NCBI RefSeq assembly: GCF_049860805.1
Contig: NZ_CP187555.1
Location: 3,348,001-3,412,000 of the forward strand
Direction of reading: 5' to 3'
DNA length: 64,000 nucleotides
DNA from: Parabacteroides sp900760525
GTDB taxonomy: Bacteria; Bacteroidota; Bacteroidia; Bacteroidales; Tannerellaceae
In this document: positions 1 through 8,494 of the stretch, in pieces
Layout: each line of letters begins with the position of its first letter
How positions within the stretch are numbered: the first letter of the stretch is position 1
Made by a program: the position numbers and the translations under genes
The notes under the pieces: model-generated
What the model saw: only the letters and a program-made list of their open reading frames with translations
Told to the model about the DNA's origin: nothing
The model's database searches: none

Positions 1-436
1 CGGACAACAATACACATGGCCGGGCGTAGGCGGTCTTACCCGGATCAATACGGAACTGCTATGGACACACGACCGGTTCTCCCTGTCGGGAGGCGCTTTC
101 GCCGGACGCTATTTCACACCGTTCAACCCCTCGCCCCAATTCATGGGCGGCTTCAACGCGATGGCCAGCTATGACTTGACCGACTGGATGACGGTCAGAG
201 GCTGGGGACAATATACGTTTTACGATCATAACGAGAAAAAGAACCCGCACATGCTGATGAACCCGTTCTACAATCATACAAACGTAGGCGGCGCATTCGA
301 ATTCAAGGTGAACGACAGCGGTTTCAAGGTCGGCGTAGGAGTCAACTACGAATACAATCCGATCCGTGGAAAGATGGAACGCCAGTTCATGTTTTACCCG
401 GCAGGTAAGATCGGAACGTTCCGGATCGGAAACTGA
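1..436 (+). CDS. Outer-membrane beta-barrel protein, C-terminal fragment
   Basis: The reading frame is open from the first base of the window to a TGA at 434-436, so only about the last 144 residues are present and the true start lies to the left. The visible part is rich in aromatic and glycine residues in alternating beta-strand patterns (GGFNAMASYDLTDW, RGWGQYTFYDHN, VGGAFEFKV, KVGVGVNYEY). That is the usual look of an outer-membrane barrel. The family is not recognised. It ends 35 bp before the GH30 gene on the same strand, so it probably belongs to the same glycan-utilisation operon. Function is inferred from strand pattern and context only. Confidence 0.7.
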   Translation, partial: GQQYTWPGVGGLTRINTELLWTHDRFSLSGGAFAGRYFTPFNPSPQFMGGFNAMASYDLTDWMTVRGWGQYTFYDHNEKKNPHMLMNPFYNHTNVGGAFEFKVNDSGFKVGVGVNYEYNPIRGKMERQFMFYPAGKIGTFRIGN

Positions 437-471
437 ACAGAAAGAAAAATTAAACAAAAACACATAATCAC

Positions 472-1938
472 ATGAGAAGATCCAATCCTACACAAATGGA
501 CAGATACAGAAACATCTTTCTTTTCATCCTTATATCCGTCATCGGCTTTTCCTGCAAAGAAGCGCAAGAACCGGACTGTAAGATAAATATTCTCTGGAAT
601 AATGAAAAACAGACCATAGACGGCTTCGGTGTTGCACAGGCCGGATGGTCGGATAAACTTTACGCGCATTTCAAACGGGAAGAAGTGCTGCAAAAAATGT
701 TCGGAAACGAAGGACTCCGCCTCAGCATCCTGCGGGGTGAAGTTTTCCCCCATTACTGGGAAAACCCGCAAGACAAAGATTTCGACCTCGATGCAGATAT
801 CGACCTTCCCCTGACGGACAGTTTCTTCACCGGAGAATCGGATGACCTGAAACGTCGCGGACAATTGTGGATCGCCCGTTATGTAAAAGAGAAATGCAAA
901 ACCGACAAACTGTTCTTCTCCGTCTGGAGCGCGCCGGCTTACATGAAAAGCAACGGCAAAGTGTCGCAAGGCGAACTGAATCCGGCTTATAACCAGGCTT
1001 ATGCCGATTACCTTGCCGCATTCTACCAGGCATACAAATCCGTCGGATTGGAACCTTATGCTATTTCACCATCCAATGAACCCGGTTATGCAGCTCCCTG
1101 GAACTCTTCTTTATGGACGCCTGAGAAGATGGGCGAGTTCATTATGGAATATCTGGGGCCGACTTTCCGGAAAGAAGAAATACCGGCACGTATCGTATTC
1201 GGTGAAAACCCGTTCTGGTCAGCCGTCAGCCAACAAGCGGCTTTCGTTTCTTCCCGGCATTTCACCGATGCAATCATCAGCCAGTATCCGGGCATAACCC
1301 AATACCCGGTAATTGCTGCCGGACACGGATACACGTTGCCCGACTCCTACCCGGCCCCCAAAGACAGCCTAAGTACACCTATCGAACCGTTTGGCGAAGC
1401 TGAAAAGACGGATATCCCGGTCTGGCTAACGGAAATAAGCAATACGGAAGCCTTAGATACCACCATCCGGGACGGTATCGAATGGGCAATCACATTCCAT
1501 AAGTATCTGTCCATAGCCAATGCAAGCGCCTGCATCTGGTGGGCTGGTGCACTCCCCGCCGGGAACAATGAGGGATTGATCGTGCTGGATCCCGACCGGC
1601 AGAATTACCTGACGACAAAACGTTTCTATACATTCGGCAACTTCTCCCGTTATATTCCGGTCGGAAGCAAGCGCATCGGTACCGAAATCAGTAGTGCCGC
1701 CACGGACAGTTTATTCTTCTCCGCCTATAAAAACGGGAAAGACTTCACCGTTGTGGCAATCAACCCGACAGCCACCGGCAAACGTGCCAGCCTGCAGATA
1801 GACGGACAGGTTTTATCGGGGAAATTAAACTGTTTCCTTACCGACGAAAAGAACAACTGGAGCAGCTCGGAAACAAAAGGAAACCAAATCGAGATCCCGG
1901 CTAACAGCGTAGTGACGGTTACCGGAACGATCAAATAG
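472..1938 (+). CDS. Glycoside hydrolase family 30 lipoprotein
   Basis: A 488-residue retaining beta-glycosidase of the GH30 clan (beta-glucosidase, xylanase or beta-1,6-glucanase/galactanase type; the subfamily cannot be fixed by eye). The fold starts with QTIDGFGVAQAGWS (about 47-60). The acid/base glutamate is expected in SPSNEP (E203) and the nucleophile in WLTEIS (E321). A C-terminal beta-sandwich follows (about 400-488). The N-terminus has a hydrophobic stretch and lipobox ending IGFSC (C28). An internal ATG at 496 would give a more typical lipoprotein signal (MDRYRNIFLF...) and may be the real start. It should be a periplasmic or surface lipoprotein. It follows an OMP fragment and precedes an EEP hydrolase, which suggests the tail of a polysaccharide utilisation locus. 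Confidence 0.9.
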   Translation: MRRSNPTQMDRYRNIFLFILISVIGFSCKEAQEPDCKINILWNNEKQTIDGFGVAQAGWSDKLYAHFKREEVLQKMFGNEGLRLSILRGEVFPHYWENPQDKDFDLDADIDLPLTDSFFTGESDDLKRRGQLWIARYVKEKCKTDKLFFSVWSAPAYMKSNGKVSQGELNPAYNQAYADYLAAFYQAYKSVGLEPYAISPSNEPGYAAPWNSSLWTPEKMGEFIMEYLGPTFRKEEIPARIVFGENPFWSAVSQQAAFVSSRHFTDAIISQYPGITQYPVIAAGHGYTLPDSYPAPKDSLSTPIEPFGEAEKTDIPVWLTEISNTEALDTTIRDGIEWAITFHKYLSIANASACIWWAGALPAGNNEGLIVLDPDRQNYLTTKRFYTFGNFSRYIPVGSKRIGTEISSAATDSLFFSAYKNGKDFTVVAINPTATGKRASLQIDGQVLSGKLNCFLTDEKNNWSSSETKGNQIEIPANSVVTVTGTIK

Positions 1939-1981
1939 AAGAAACTGAAAAACTAAACATCAAGAATAAAACAACATAACC

Positions 1982-2878
1982 ATGAAACGTCTTCACTTAC
2001 TCTATATCTTCCTGTTCACGCTATTAGTGCCCGTAACAAGCTATGGACAACCGGCTGGAAAAGAGAAACTGCGGGTTGTCTCCTACAATATTTGGAATGG
2101 TTTCGAGAACGATACTTCCCGCCGGACAAACTTTATCAACTGGGTAAAAGGACAGCAACCGGACATTCTGGCCATGACCGAACTGGTGGGTTTTACGGAA
2201 AAGGATCTGGGTAAACTGGCCTCCGAATACGGTCATAAGTATTATGCCATCGTGAAAGAAGAGGGATATCCTGTCGGCATAAGCTCCGACGAACCGATCA
2301 CAGTCGTCAGGAAACAGGTGGAAGGTTTCTGGCACGGTATGCTGCATGTCCAAACTCACGGGCTGGATATCATCGTCACCCACCTCAGTCCCCACGACTG
2401 GAAATTTCGTTTGAAAGAAGCGCAGATGTTGACAAAATACATACAGGACAACCAGCTGGACGGTTGTATGATCATGGGAGACTTCAACTCTTATTCGCCT
2501 TTTGATGCCGATTGGGTAGAAACGCACGGCCAACTGATCGAGAACATGCGGAAGTGGGATGCCGAACAGGAAACATACCGGAATATGCGTGACGGACGGT
2601 TCGATTATTCCGTCCTGTCCCAGTTCCTTTCGGCCGGGCTCACCGACATATGCCGTATGTATGTTCCCGCCGATAAACGAACGACATTCCCGTCCGCTTT
2701 CCTCTACGGATGGCAACATGGCGACACCCGCCTGCACGGGATAGGCGAACGGTTGGATTATATACTGGTTTCTCCGTCCTTAGTTTCCCGGTGTGTCGAT
2801 GCCCATATTCATAACGGGATAGAGGCGGAAGGGATTTCAGATCATTATCCGGTCAGCGTGGACCTTCAAAAGAAATGA
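1982..2878 (+). CDS. Secreted endonuclease/exonuclease/phosphatase (EEP) family protein
   Basis: A 298-residue EEP-fold metal-dependent phosphoesterase. The family landmarks are present in order: SYNIWNG (N36), MTEL (E67), VTHLSPH (H134), MGDFNS (D167, N169) and a terminal SDHYP (D287, H288). These form the metal and phosphate site. A clear signal peptide (about residues 1-22, ending SYGQ) exports it. Bacteroidetes often carry exported EEP proteins near glycosidase genes; the substrate (nucleic acid, phospholipid or sugar phosphate) cannot be read from sequence. It starts 43 bp after the GH30 gene in the same direction. Its 3' end overlaps the convergent DUF4249 gene by 26 bp. Confidence 0.88.
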   Translation: MKRLHLLYIFLFTLLVPVTSYGQPAGKEKLRVVSYNIWNGFENDTSRRTNFINWVKGQQPDILAMTELVGFTEKDLGKLASEYGHKYYAIVKEEGYPVGISSDEPITVVRKQVEGFWHGMLHVQTHGLDIIVTHLSPHDWKFRLKEAQMLTKYIQDNQLDGCMIMGDFNSYSPFDADWVETHGQLIENMRKWDAEQETYRNMRDGRFDYSVLSQFLSAGLTDICRMYVPADKRTTFPSAFLYGWQHGDTRLHGIGERLDYILVSPSLVSRCVDAHIHNGIEAEGISDHYPVSVDLQKK

Positions 2879-3947
2879 TATCCCTTTCATCCCACTCATA
2901 AATACATTCCGTTGCGCTACCCAGTACTCCCGTTCCCCCTTCCACGTTGGAAGGGAGACGGATCGGTTCTGCAAAACCGGCTGACGCAAGATCGCCGGTA
3001 AAGGAGCCGGACTTAAGTTCCTGCAACGTCTTCAAATAATCAAAATAGTCCTTGGAAATAGCCTGCAGATAAAAACGGAACTTTCTGGGATAAAGAATCG
3101 ACTGGTCTTCCTTGCTCTGATAAATAGTATAACCATACCATCCGAGAGGAAGCTGCATGCTATAAGTCCGTCCATCTATCAGCTCATCGGAAAAAGCCCC
3201 CCAATAGTTGTTTTGGGAACCTCCGGTACCAAAAATATAATCGAAAGCTGTTACCACGTTTTTAAACAACGGTTCTTCGGAAAAGTGGATGTAGGTATAA
3301 TTCCAATAAACAGTATCACCCTGATTTACGTCGAAACCGTTAACTCCACCTTCATATCCATATCCTGCCCCATTCTCATATCCATATCCATATTTGCCAC
3401 GCCAGAATTCTTTTCCATAGATCAGGTAATAGTTCGCCTCTGCCGGCTCATCCTTGACCGTCAAATCCAACGTGTAATTTACACTATATTGACGAACAGA
3501 ATCATCATCTACAACCAATGATTTCTGAGCCAGCAACCGACAACTGGCAACCGGCATAGGCAGCGGAAGTTCGGAAACAGCAGCAATGTCAGGATAGCCG
3601 GGAGCGGAAGCCGTGATACGGATACGGTCACCGGCCGAAGGAGAATAGGCCGCTTCATAAGAACCGGATTGAGCCTCTTTGGCTGGAGCGACAAATGTCA
3701 ACTGTTCAAGGAAAACATCGTTCACATATAATCTCACGTCTGCATCCGGGATCGTCAGGTTAGGTTTTCCATCCGTATGGAACCAGGTACGGGAAAGGTT
3801 TGCACGTACCGGTTCACCCGCTTTCGCCACCCCGTTAAGCACCAATTTCGGAGCGGGCTTGAAAGAATCGAGTTCAACGATTTGTTCACAACTTTGAAAA
3901 AACACTGCCAAGAAAAGCAGGAACGGGAATATCTTGTTTGTCTTCAT
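2853..3947 (-). CDS. DUF4249 lipoprotein, partner of TonB receptor 1
   Basis: A 364-residue lipoprotein (lipobox ending FFQSC, C20) with the DUF4249 signature: a start like CEQIVELD, a PKLVLNG strand, and Ig-like/beta-rich domains. DUF4249 genes almost always follow STN-type TonB-dependent receptors in Bacteroidetes and are thought to be extracellular lids or accessory lipoproteins. Here it starts 6 bp after the receptor stop, so it is co-translated with it. The 3' end overlaps the convergent EEP gene by 26 bp. A second DUF4249 gene of the same locus lies at 7478-8494. The ligand is unknown. Confidence 0.88.
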   Translation of the reverse strand: MKTNKIFPFLLFLAVFFQSCEQIVELDSFKPAPKLVLNGVAKAGEPVRANLSRTWFHTDGKPNLTIPDADVRLYVNDVFLEQLTFVAPAKEAQSGSYEAAYSPSAGDRIRITASAPGYPDIAAVSELPLPMPVASCRLLAQKSLVVDDDSVRQYSVNYTLDLTVKDEPAEANYYLIYGKEFWRGKYGYGYENGAGYGYEGGVNGFDVNQGDTVYWNYTYIHFSEEPLFKNVVTAFDYIFGTGGSQNNYWGAFSDELIDGRTYSMQLPLGWYGYTIYQSKEDQSILYPRKFRFYLQAISKDYFDYLKTLQELKSGSFTGDLASAGFAEPIRLPSNVEGGTGVLGSATECIYEWDERDIISFEGPR

Positions 3948-3953
3948 CTTCTT

Positions 3954-6674
3954 TTAAAATTTATAAGTGTAAGTGATAGACGGGACTATCGGTAAGAAAC
4001 TATATTGCTTAAACACAGGATACGATTTCTTTTCGGCAGAATCATACTCTTCCGTCTTTTCGATCATAAAAGGGTTCATCCGGCAATAGGCATTGTAAAC
4101 GCTGACATTCCAGATACCCATACGTCCCTTTTTCTTCGGACGATAGATATTGATTCCCAGGTCAAGACGATGATAGGCCGGAAGCTGGTAATTATTGCGA
4201 TCGCCGTAAAGGTCGAACTCCTCTTGACTGGAACTGCCATATGGATCCTTAGACGGAGGATTCAAGCCCTCGTAATTTTCTGTCGAGAGCGTGGTATAGT
4301 TGCCGGATGTATAGGTCCAGGCAGCCGAAAGTTCCACACGTTTCGAGAGTTTATGCATGACGACAATATTCAACTTATGGCGGTTGTCGTAGCGGGAAGG
4401 GAACCGGCGTCCCCCGTTCAGTTCGTCAAACTGGCGGTCCGACCAGGCAAGGGAATATCCGATCCAGCCGGTCGTACGTCCTGTAGACTTCCTCACCATC
4501 CATTCCAAACCGTAAGAACGTCCTTTTCCGGCAACCAACTTCCGGTCCCATGTGATCGATGAGGGGACCAAGCTGTGTCCATCCTTATATTCGAGCAGGT
4601 TACGGCTATCCTTATAATATCCTTCCATCGAGAAGTCCAGATCCTTCCAGTTGTAGTAGGCACCCAACGAATACTGGTCGCTGATCAGCGGCTTCAGGTT
4701 GCGGGTGACAGGCATCCACGAATCGGTCGGCAAATTAAGAAAACTGTTGCTGATAAGGTGCACATATTGATTCATCCTCGAATAGGAAGCCTTCAAACTA
4801 AGGTTTTTGCCGAGCAGCCAGCGCAGAGATACGCGCGGCTCGACACCGGTATAGGTTTTCCGGTCGATGTTGAAAAGGCTCAAACGGACTCCGGCGTTCA
4901 GACGGAGCGCAGGCGTCAATGTCCAGTCGTCTTCTGCAAATGCCGACAACTCGTATGCCAGCAATTTCTCGTTGCTGAACACTTTGCCGACCTGCATGGA
5001 ATCCGGTTTATTACTCTCCTCTGTCAGGAAACGGCTGTATTCGGGACGGAAATCATGCCGCACATAATCGCCTCCGAAACGGATATGATGGCTCGACACC
5101 GGCTGATAGTCAAACGACGTACGGACACCGAAATCATTGATCCCGGAAGCGCTGACCGTTTCGTCAAAACTCAGGGAATAGGCTTCGTTATTATAATCCC
5201 ACGACTTCTCTTCTTCCCGGTAGGATATTTTCGCATTATAACGGGTATAGAAACCGGCAATCTTACCGAACAGGCGGTTATTGAACGCATACGTCCAGCC
5301 AGCGGAAGCGACAAGATTCCCCCAGCGCATGGAAACCCGTGTTTTATCCAGATAGCCACTGATAGAGCCATCCCTCTTCGGATTGTCTTCACTTGTAACC
5401 TTCAGCACATCGTTCCCGTTATAGATACTGACAAAGAGACGGCTCCGGTCGTTGACGCGGTGGTCTATACGGGCATTCAAATCATGAAAGGCATAACGGA
5501 AATTAATATCGGAACTCTTATCTTTTTTCACGGCATTGAAGATTGCCAATGTGGGAGCGGTAATCGCATCGAGCCAAGTACGGCGTAGAGCGATCGAAAA
5601 GGAGGTACGATCTTTGACAATCGGACCTTCCAGGCTCAGGTTCCCCGCAATCAGCCCGACCGACGCACTACCGTGGTATTCTTTCATATTTCCTTCCTTC
5701 GTCTGCACATCGACAACCGACGAAAGGCGGCCGCCGTAACGGGCAGGAAAACCTGCCTTATAGAAATCCATACTTTTGATCGCTTCGCCGTTAAAAGCGG
5801 AAAATATTCCTCCCAGGTGGTTAAGCTGATAAACCGGATTGCCGTCTATCAAGAACAGGTTCTCGTCGACATTCCCCCCGCGCACGTACAGGCCGGAGAC
5901 ACCTTCGGTTCCCATCGAGACGCCCGGCGTCAGCTGTAATGTCCGAATAATATCCGCTTCACCCATCAAGGTCGGAGTGGCGCGGATCGTCGCCTGGTTT
6001 ACCTCCAAGGCGCCCATCTGCACATTGTGGACGGGCGAACGCAACGAACGTTCATTGCCAGTCACCACCACTTCGCCGATCGAAGCATTTGTCTGTAAAA
6101 ACAAGGTAAGCATCGTATCGCGTTCTAATGCGGGAAAATCGAGTTTCCGGTTTTCATAACCGATATAGGATACCGAAATCCGTACCGGATCATCGGAGGC
6201 AGGTATCGTAAGGCTAAAAAAGCCAAAAGCATTCGTAGCAATCCCCAGCCGGCTGCCGATATCATACACAGAAGCCCCGACCAGGGATTCTGCGGAAGTT
6301 TTATCCCGCACAAAACCGCTGATCGTGACCTGCCTGGGTTTGCGTTTCAGAACGACAATGTTTCCTGTCCTCTTGTACACGATCGGATAGCTGGCAAAAA
6401 GTTGTGTCAGGCAATCGTCAAGTGCTGCATCTTCCACCTTGAAACTCGTCTTCGGAAACTCTTTCAACAAAGATGATTCATACGAAAAAGTCACTCCGGC
6501 CTGCTTCCCGATCTCTGTCAGAATCTCTTTCAAAGAAACGTTCAGCATGTTCAATGTAACCGTTCGAACCTCATCTCCACCGTTTACCTCTGCCAACATC
6601 TTCTCTGACATCAAAAAACAACTCAAACACACAAATGCACAGGTAAACCATCCTCTCAACATTAACTTCTTCAT
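3954..6674 (-). CDS. TonB-dependent receptor with STN signalling domain (receptor 1)
   Basis: A 906-residue outer-membrane active transporter. Domains in order: signal peptide (about 1-29), secretin/TonB N-terminal STN domain (about 36-113, VTLNMLNVSLKEILTEIGKQ to VVLKRK), carboxypeptidase-regulatory-like domain (about 117-200, ISGFVRDKTSAESLVGASVY), plug (about 205-330, with VYVRGGN-like LYVRGGN and LIDGNPVYQ), then a 22-strand-type barrel ending in a terminal aromatic (ITYTYKF). STN domains let receptors signal to FecR-type anti-sigma factors, and a sigma/FecR pair lies upstream at 11.2-13.4 kb. It is a paralogue of the receptor at 8494-11154 and is followed at 6 bp by its DUF4249 partner. 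The transported ligand is not evident. Confidence 0.93.
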   Translation of the reverse strand: MKKLMLRGWFTCAFVCLSCFLMSEKMLAEVNGGDEVRTVTLNMLNVSLKEILTEIGKQAGVTFSYESSLLKEFPKTSFKVEDAALDDCLTQLFASYPIVYKRTGNIVVLKRKPRQVTISGFVRDKTSAESLVGASVYDIGSRLGIATNAFGFFSLTIPASDDPVRISVSYIGYENRKLDFPALERDTMLTLFLQTNASIGEVVVTGNERSLRSPVHNVQMGALEVNQATIRATPTLMGEADIIRTLQLTPGVSMGTEGVSGLYVRGGNVDENLFLIDGNPVYQLNHLGGIFSAFNGEAIKSMDFYKAGFPARYGGRLSSVVDVQTKEGNMKEYHGSASVGLIAGNLSLEGPIVKDRTSFSIALRRTWLDAITAPTLAIFNAVKKDKSSDINFRYAFHDLNARIDHRVNDRSRLFVSIYNGNDVLKVTSEDNPKRDGSISGYLDKTRVSMRWGNLVASAGWTYAFNNRLFGKIAGFYTRYNAKISYREEEKSWDYNNEAYSLSFDETVSASGINDFGVRTSFDYQPVSSHHIRFGGDYVRHDFRPEYSRFLTEESNKPDSMQVGKVFSNEKLLAYELSAFAEDDWTLTPALRLNAGVRLSLFNIDRKTYTGVEPRVSLRWLLGKNLSLKASYSRMNQYVHLISNSFLNLPTDSWMPVTRNLKPLISDQYSLGAYYNWKDLDFSMEGYYKDSRNLLEYKDGHSLVPSSITWDRKLVAGKGRSYGLEWMVRKSTGRTTGWIGYSLAWSDRQFDELNGGRRFPSRYDNRHKLNIVVMHKLSKRVELSAAWTYTSGNYTTLSTENYEGLNPPSKDPYGSSSQEEFDLYGDRNNYQLPAYHRLDLGINIYRPKKKGRMGIWNVSVYNAYCRMNPFMIEKTEEYDSAEKKSYPVFKQYSFLPIVPSITYTYKF

Positions 6675-6873
6675 CTTATCTTTATTGACTTTTCATCCAT
6701 AAGACAGGGAAAACGGAAAAACCCCTATCCGATCCGGTAAAAAAAGAAATAAAAGCAAATTGTCAGATGAAATGCGAGTATTCCAAATGCTGGTTTGTCA
6801 ATGCACTTTGTAGGGTTTAGCTCCTAAAAAGACAAAATGCATTTCACATTTTCCCATAAACGATCTTTACACT

Positions 6874-7188
6874 AGGGCAACCGCACCAAATCCAGCAGTA
6901 ACAATTTTTTATTTCCATGGAGAGAAAAAACCGTTTTTATCCCGAATAATTCTTTCTTAAGTGCCTGCTAATTCTGTAATCGGTGTCAGTGACTTTATAA
7001 TCAGTGGTTGTGATTATATAATTGCTGGCACTGATTTTATAATCACTGGCACTGATTATAGAATTGATAGGCATTCCGATGTTTTTTATGCCTATGTAGA
7101 TAAGTTTTCTTGTAGCGGGGATAGATTATTCCTTATATTATGTAGTCCATAAGATCGTATTGCTTAAAAATTTTGGTGCGGTCGCCCT
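6874..7188. repeat. Long-range inverted repeat bracketing the 21-bp array
   Basis: The left arm (6874-6891, AGGGCAACCGCACCAAAT) and right arm (7171-7188, TTTTGGTGCGGTCGCCCT) are reverse complements at 16 of 18 positions. They enclose about 280 bp holding the 21-bp palindromic array. This could be the ends of a small non-autonomous mobile element, or a coincidental structured spacer. No target-site duplication is visible next to the arms. Confidence 0.45.
6982..7065. repeat. 21-bp palindromic tandem repeat, four units
   Basis: Four head-to-tail 21-bp units start at 6982, 7003, 7024 and 7045, with a degenerate copy before them. The consensus is close to (A/G)CTGGCACTGATTTTATAATC. The section CACTGATTTTATAATCACTG is itself nearly palindromic (16 of 20 positions pair with its reverse complement). 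The array is AT-rich and untranslated as far as I can judge. Confidence 0.7.
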
Positions 7189-7477
7189 GTCACGGATAGC
7201 CTTAAGGGTATATTTTATGGCCTTAGGGCTATATTTTACAGCTCCCGTCCCATAGATACACATCCCGGGAAGACCTTTTATATAAATTGCATTCCCCCTT
7301 CACTTCGTTGCAACTTGCTGAATATATGCCGGTTGCATATGAGCATTTAACGGGTAAACCCTAAAAAACAAAAAACGGATATGAAGGTTCTTTTACTGAA
7401 TCGGGACCTTTTTTAGGTCCGCCAAAGAACGCAGGTCATCCTGTAGATACCAATTTTCAGATAATATCCTGATGCGG

Positions 7478-8494
7478 TTACCATGGATTCCAGTAGGGCT
7501 CCTTGTCTCCGAAAGGCATTGTGAAACGGCGATGGGCCAGTTGGCAACCGGCTACGATTCCAAAGCCGCCTTCTACATTCGTATAGGTGGCGGTAGGCTC
7601 CACCAGGCCGTCTAAGTAAGCATCGCCCAACGAGATTGAAAAATTGCGGATTACGACCAGATACCGGTAATATTCTTCCGAAATAGCCACCAGACGGACA
7701 TCATAGTGTACCGTTGTCGTGACCGAATCACCCTTAAAGGAATTATCGACAGGCCAGAAAGAGGAGCGGACCGTATAGTCTTCGCCATCGAACATATCAT
7801 CCGTAAACGTGCCCCTGCAGGTCGCCCCGTCCAACTGTTCGATAACCGGATTCGTCGCCGTCGAGCGAAATACCGGATCTTCATAAACCACACTCAACCA
7901 ATCCGTATAATCAGGTTCCGACCGGTACATCGAACTACAGGTTATCACGCTGTCTCCTTTCTGAAACTCCGTCAGCTTCTCGATAATCAGGCGATAATAA
8001 TTGCGTTTGTCCGGTTTGTCCCGGAAGCGGATATACAACCGTATGGAAGGATATTCGTATCCGCCATAGCCAAAACGGGTAAAACGGGCCGTATCGACAG
8101 ACAACACCTCCACCGGATCCGGAATAACCGTTTCCCCTCCTACCGGATCGAAACCTCCGGCCCCAGCTTCCAGCCGTAAGCGATCGCCGGCCTTCACCCG
8201 GCAACCGGGCAAAACATATTGCCCGGTAATACGGCTATCGGAAACGGGCTGCATACGTCCTTGCAAACGGCCGTTTATAAATACGTGTATGTTGCCGTCC
8301 GCAACCCCGTCGTCCGTGACCGTGTCCAGGACAAACCAGCTTTTGGACAAGAAGGCCGTCACATCCGTATCCGGCGAGACGGAAGCATTCAACACTAAGC
8401 GCGGAGGCACGGGCGGCAGAACCAGCACCACGTCGCGGGTACAGGAGGCAAACAAAAGCAGGCACAAGGCAAACAGTATCTTTTTCATCGCCAT
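7478..8494 (-). CDS. DUF4249 lipoprotein, partner of TonB receptor 2
   Basis: A 338-residue lipoprotein with lipobox LLFASC (C18) and the DUF4249 pattern (PPRLVLNASVSPDT, then beta-rich Ig-like segments). It is a paralogue of the protein at 2853-3947. The start codon shares one base with the stop of the preceding receptor (TGATG), so the two are translationally coupled. An in-frame ATG two codons later is an equally good start. As for other DUF4249 proteins, a surface role alongside the receptor is likely but the ligand is unknown. Confidence 0.87.
   Translation of the reverse strand: MAMKKILFALCLLLFASCTRDVVLVLPPVPPRLVLNASVSPDTDVTAFLSKSWFVLDTVTDDGVADGNIHVFINGRLQGRMQPVSDSRITGQYVLPGCRVKAGDRLRLEAGAGGFDPVGGETVIPDPVEVLSVDTARFTRFGYGGYEYPSIRLYIRFRDKPDKRNYYRLIIEKLTEFQKGDSVITCSSMYRSEPDYTDWLSVVYEDPVFRSTATNPVIEQLDGATCRGTFTDDMFDGEDYTVRSSFWPVDNSFKGDSVTTTVHYDVRLVAISEEYYRYLVVIRNFSISLGDAYLDGLVEPTATYTNVEGGFGIVAGCQLAHRRFTMPFGDKEPYWNPW

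Larger units (their letters stand above)
6675..7477. other. 800-bp non-coding gap inside the receptor locus
   Basis: No convincing gene. It separates the two receptor/DUF4249 pairs. Contents: a promoter region for receptor 1 at the left end; a 17-bp near-perfect inverted repeat (6874-6891 against 7171-7188); a 21-bp palindromic tandem repeat array (about 6982-7065); and a small hairpin (7404-7420, GGACCT/AGGTCC) downstream of the second DUF4249 gene. A 63-codon frame runs through the 21-bp repeats, but it starts at GTG and is a translation of the repeat; I do not call it. Confidence 0.7.

Noticed and set aside
4575..5588. 337-codon plus-strand frame
   Set aside because: Antisense to the barrel of TonB receptor 1; no protein features of its own.
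6961..7152. 63-residue protein with 7-residue repeats
   Set aside because: It starts at GTG, is a direct translation of the 21-bp DNA repeat and has no promoter or homologue that I recognise.
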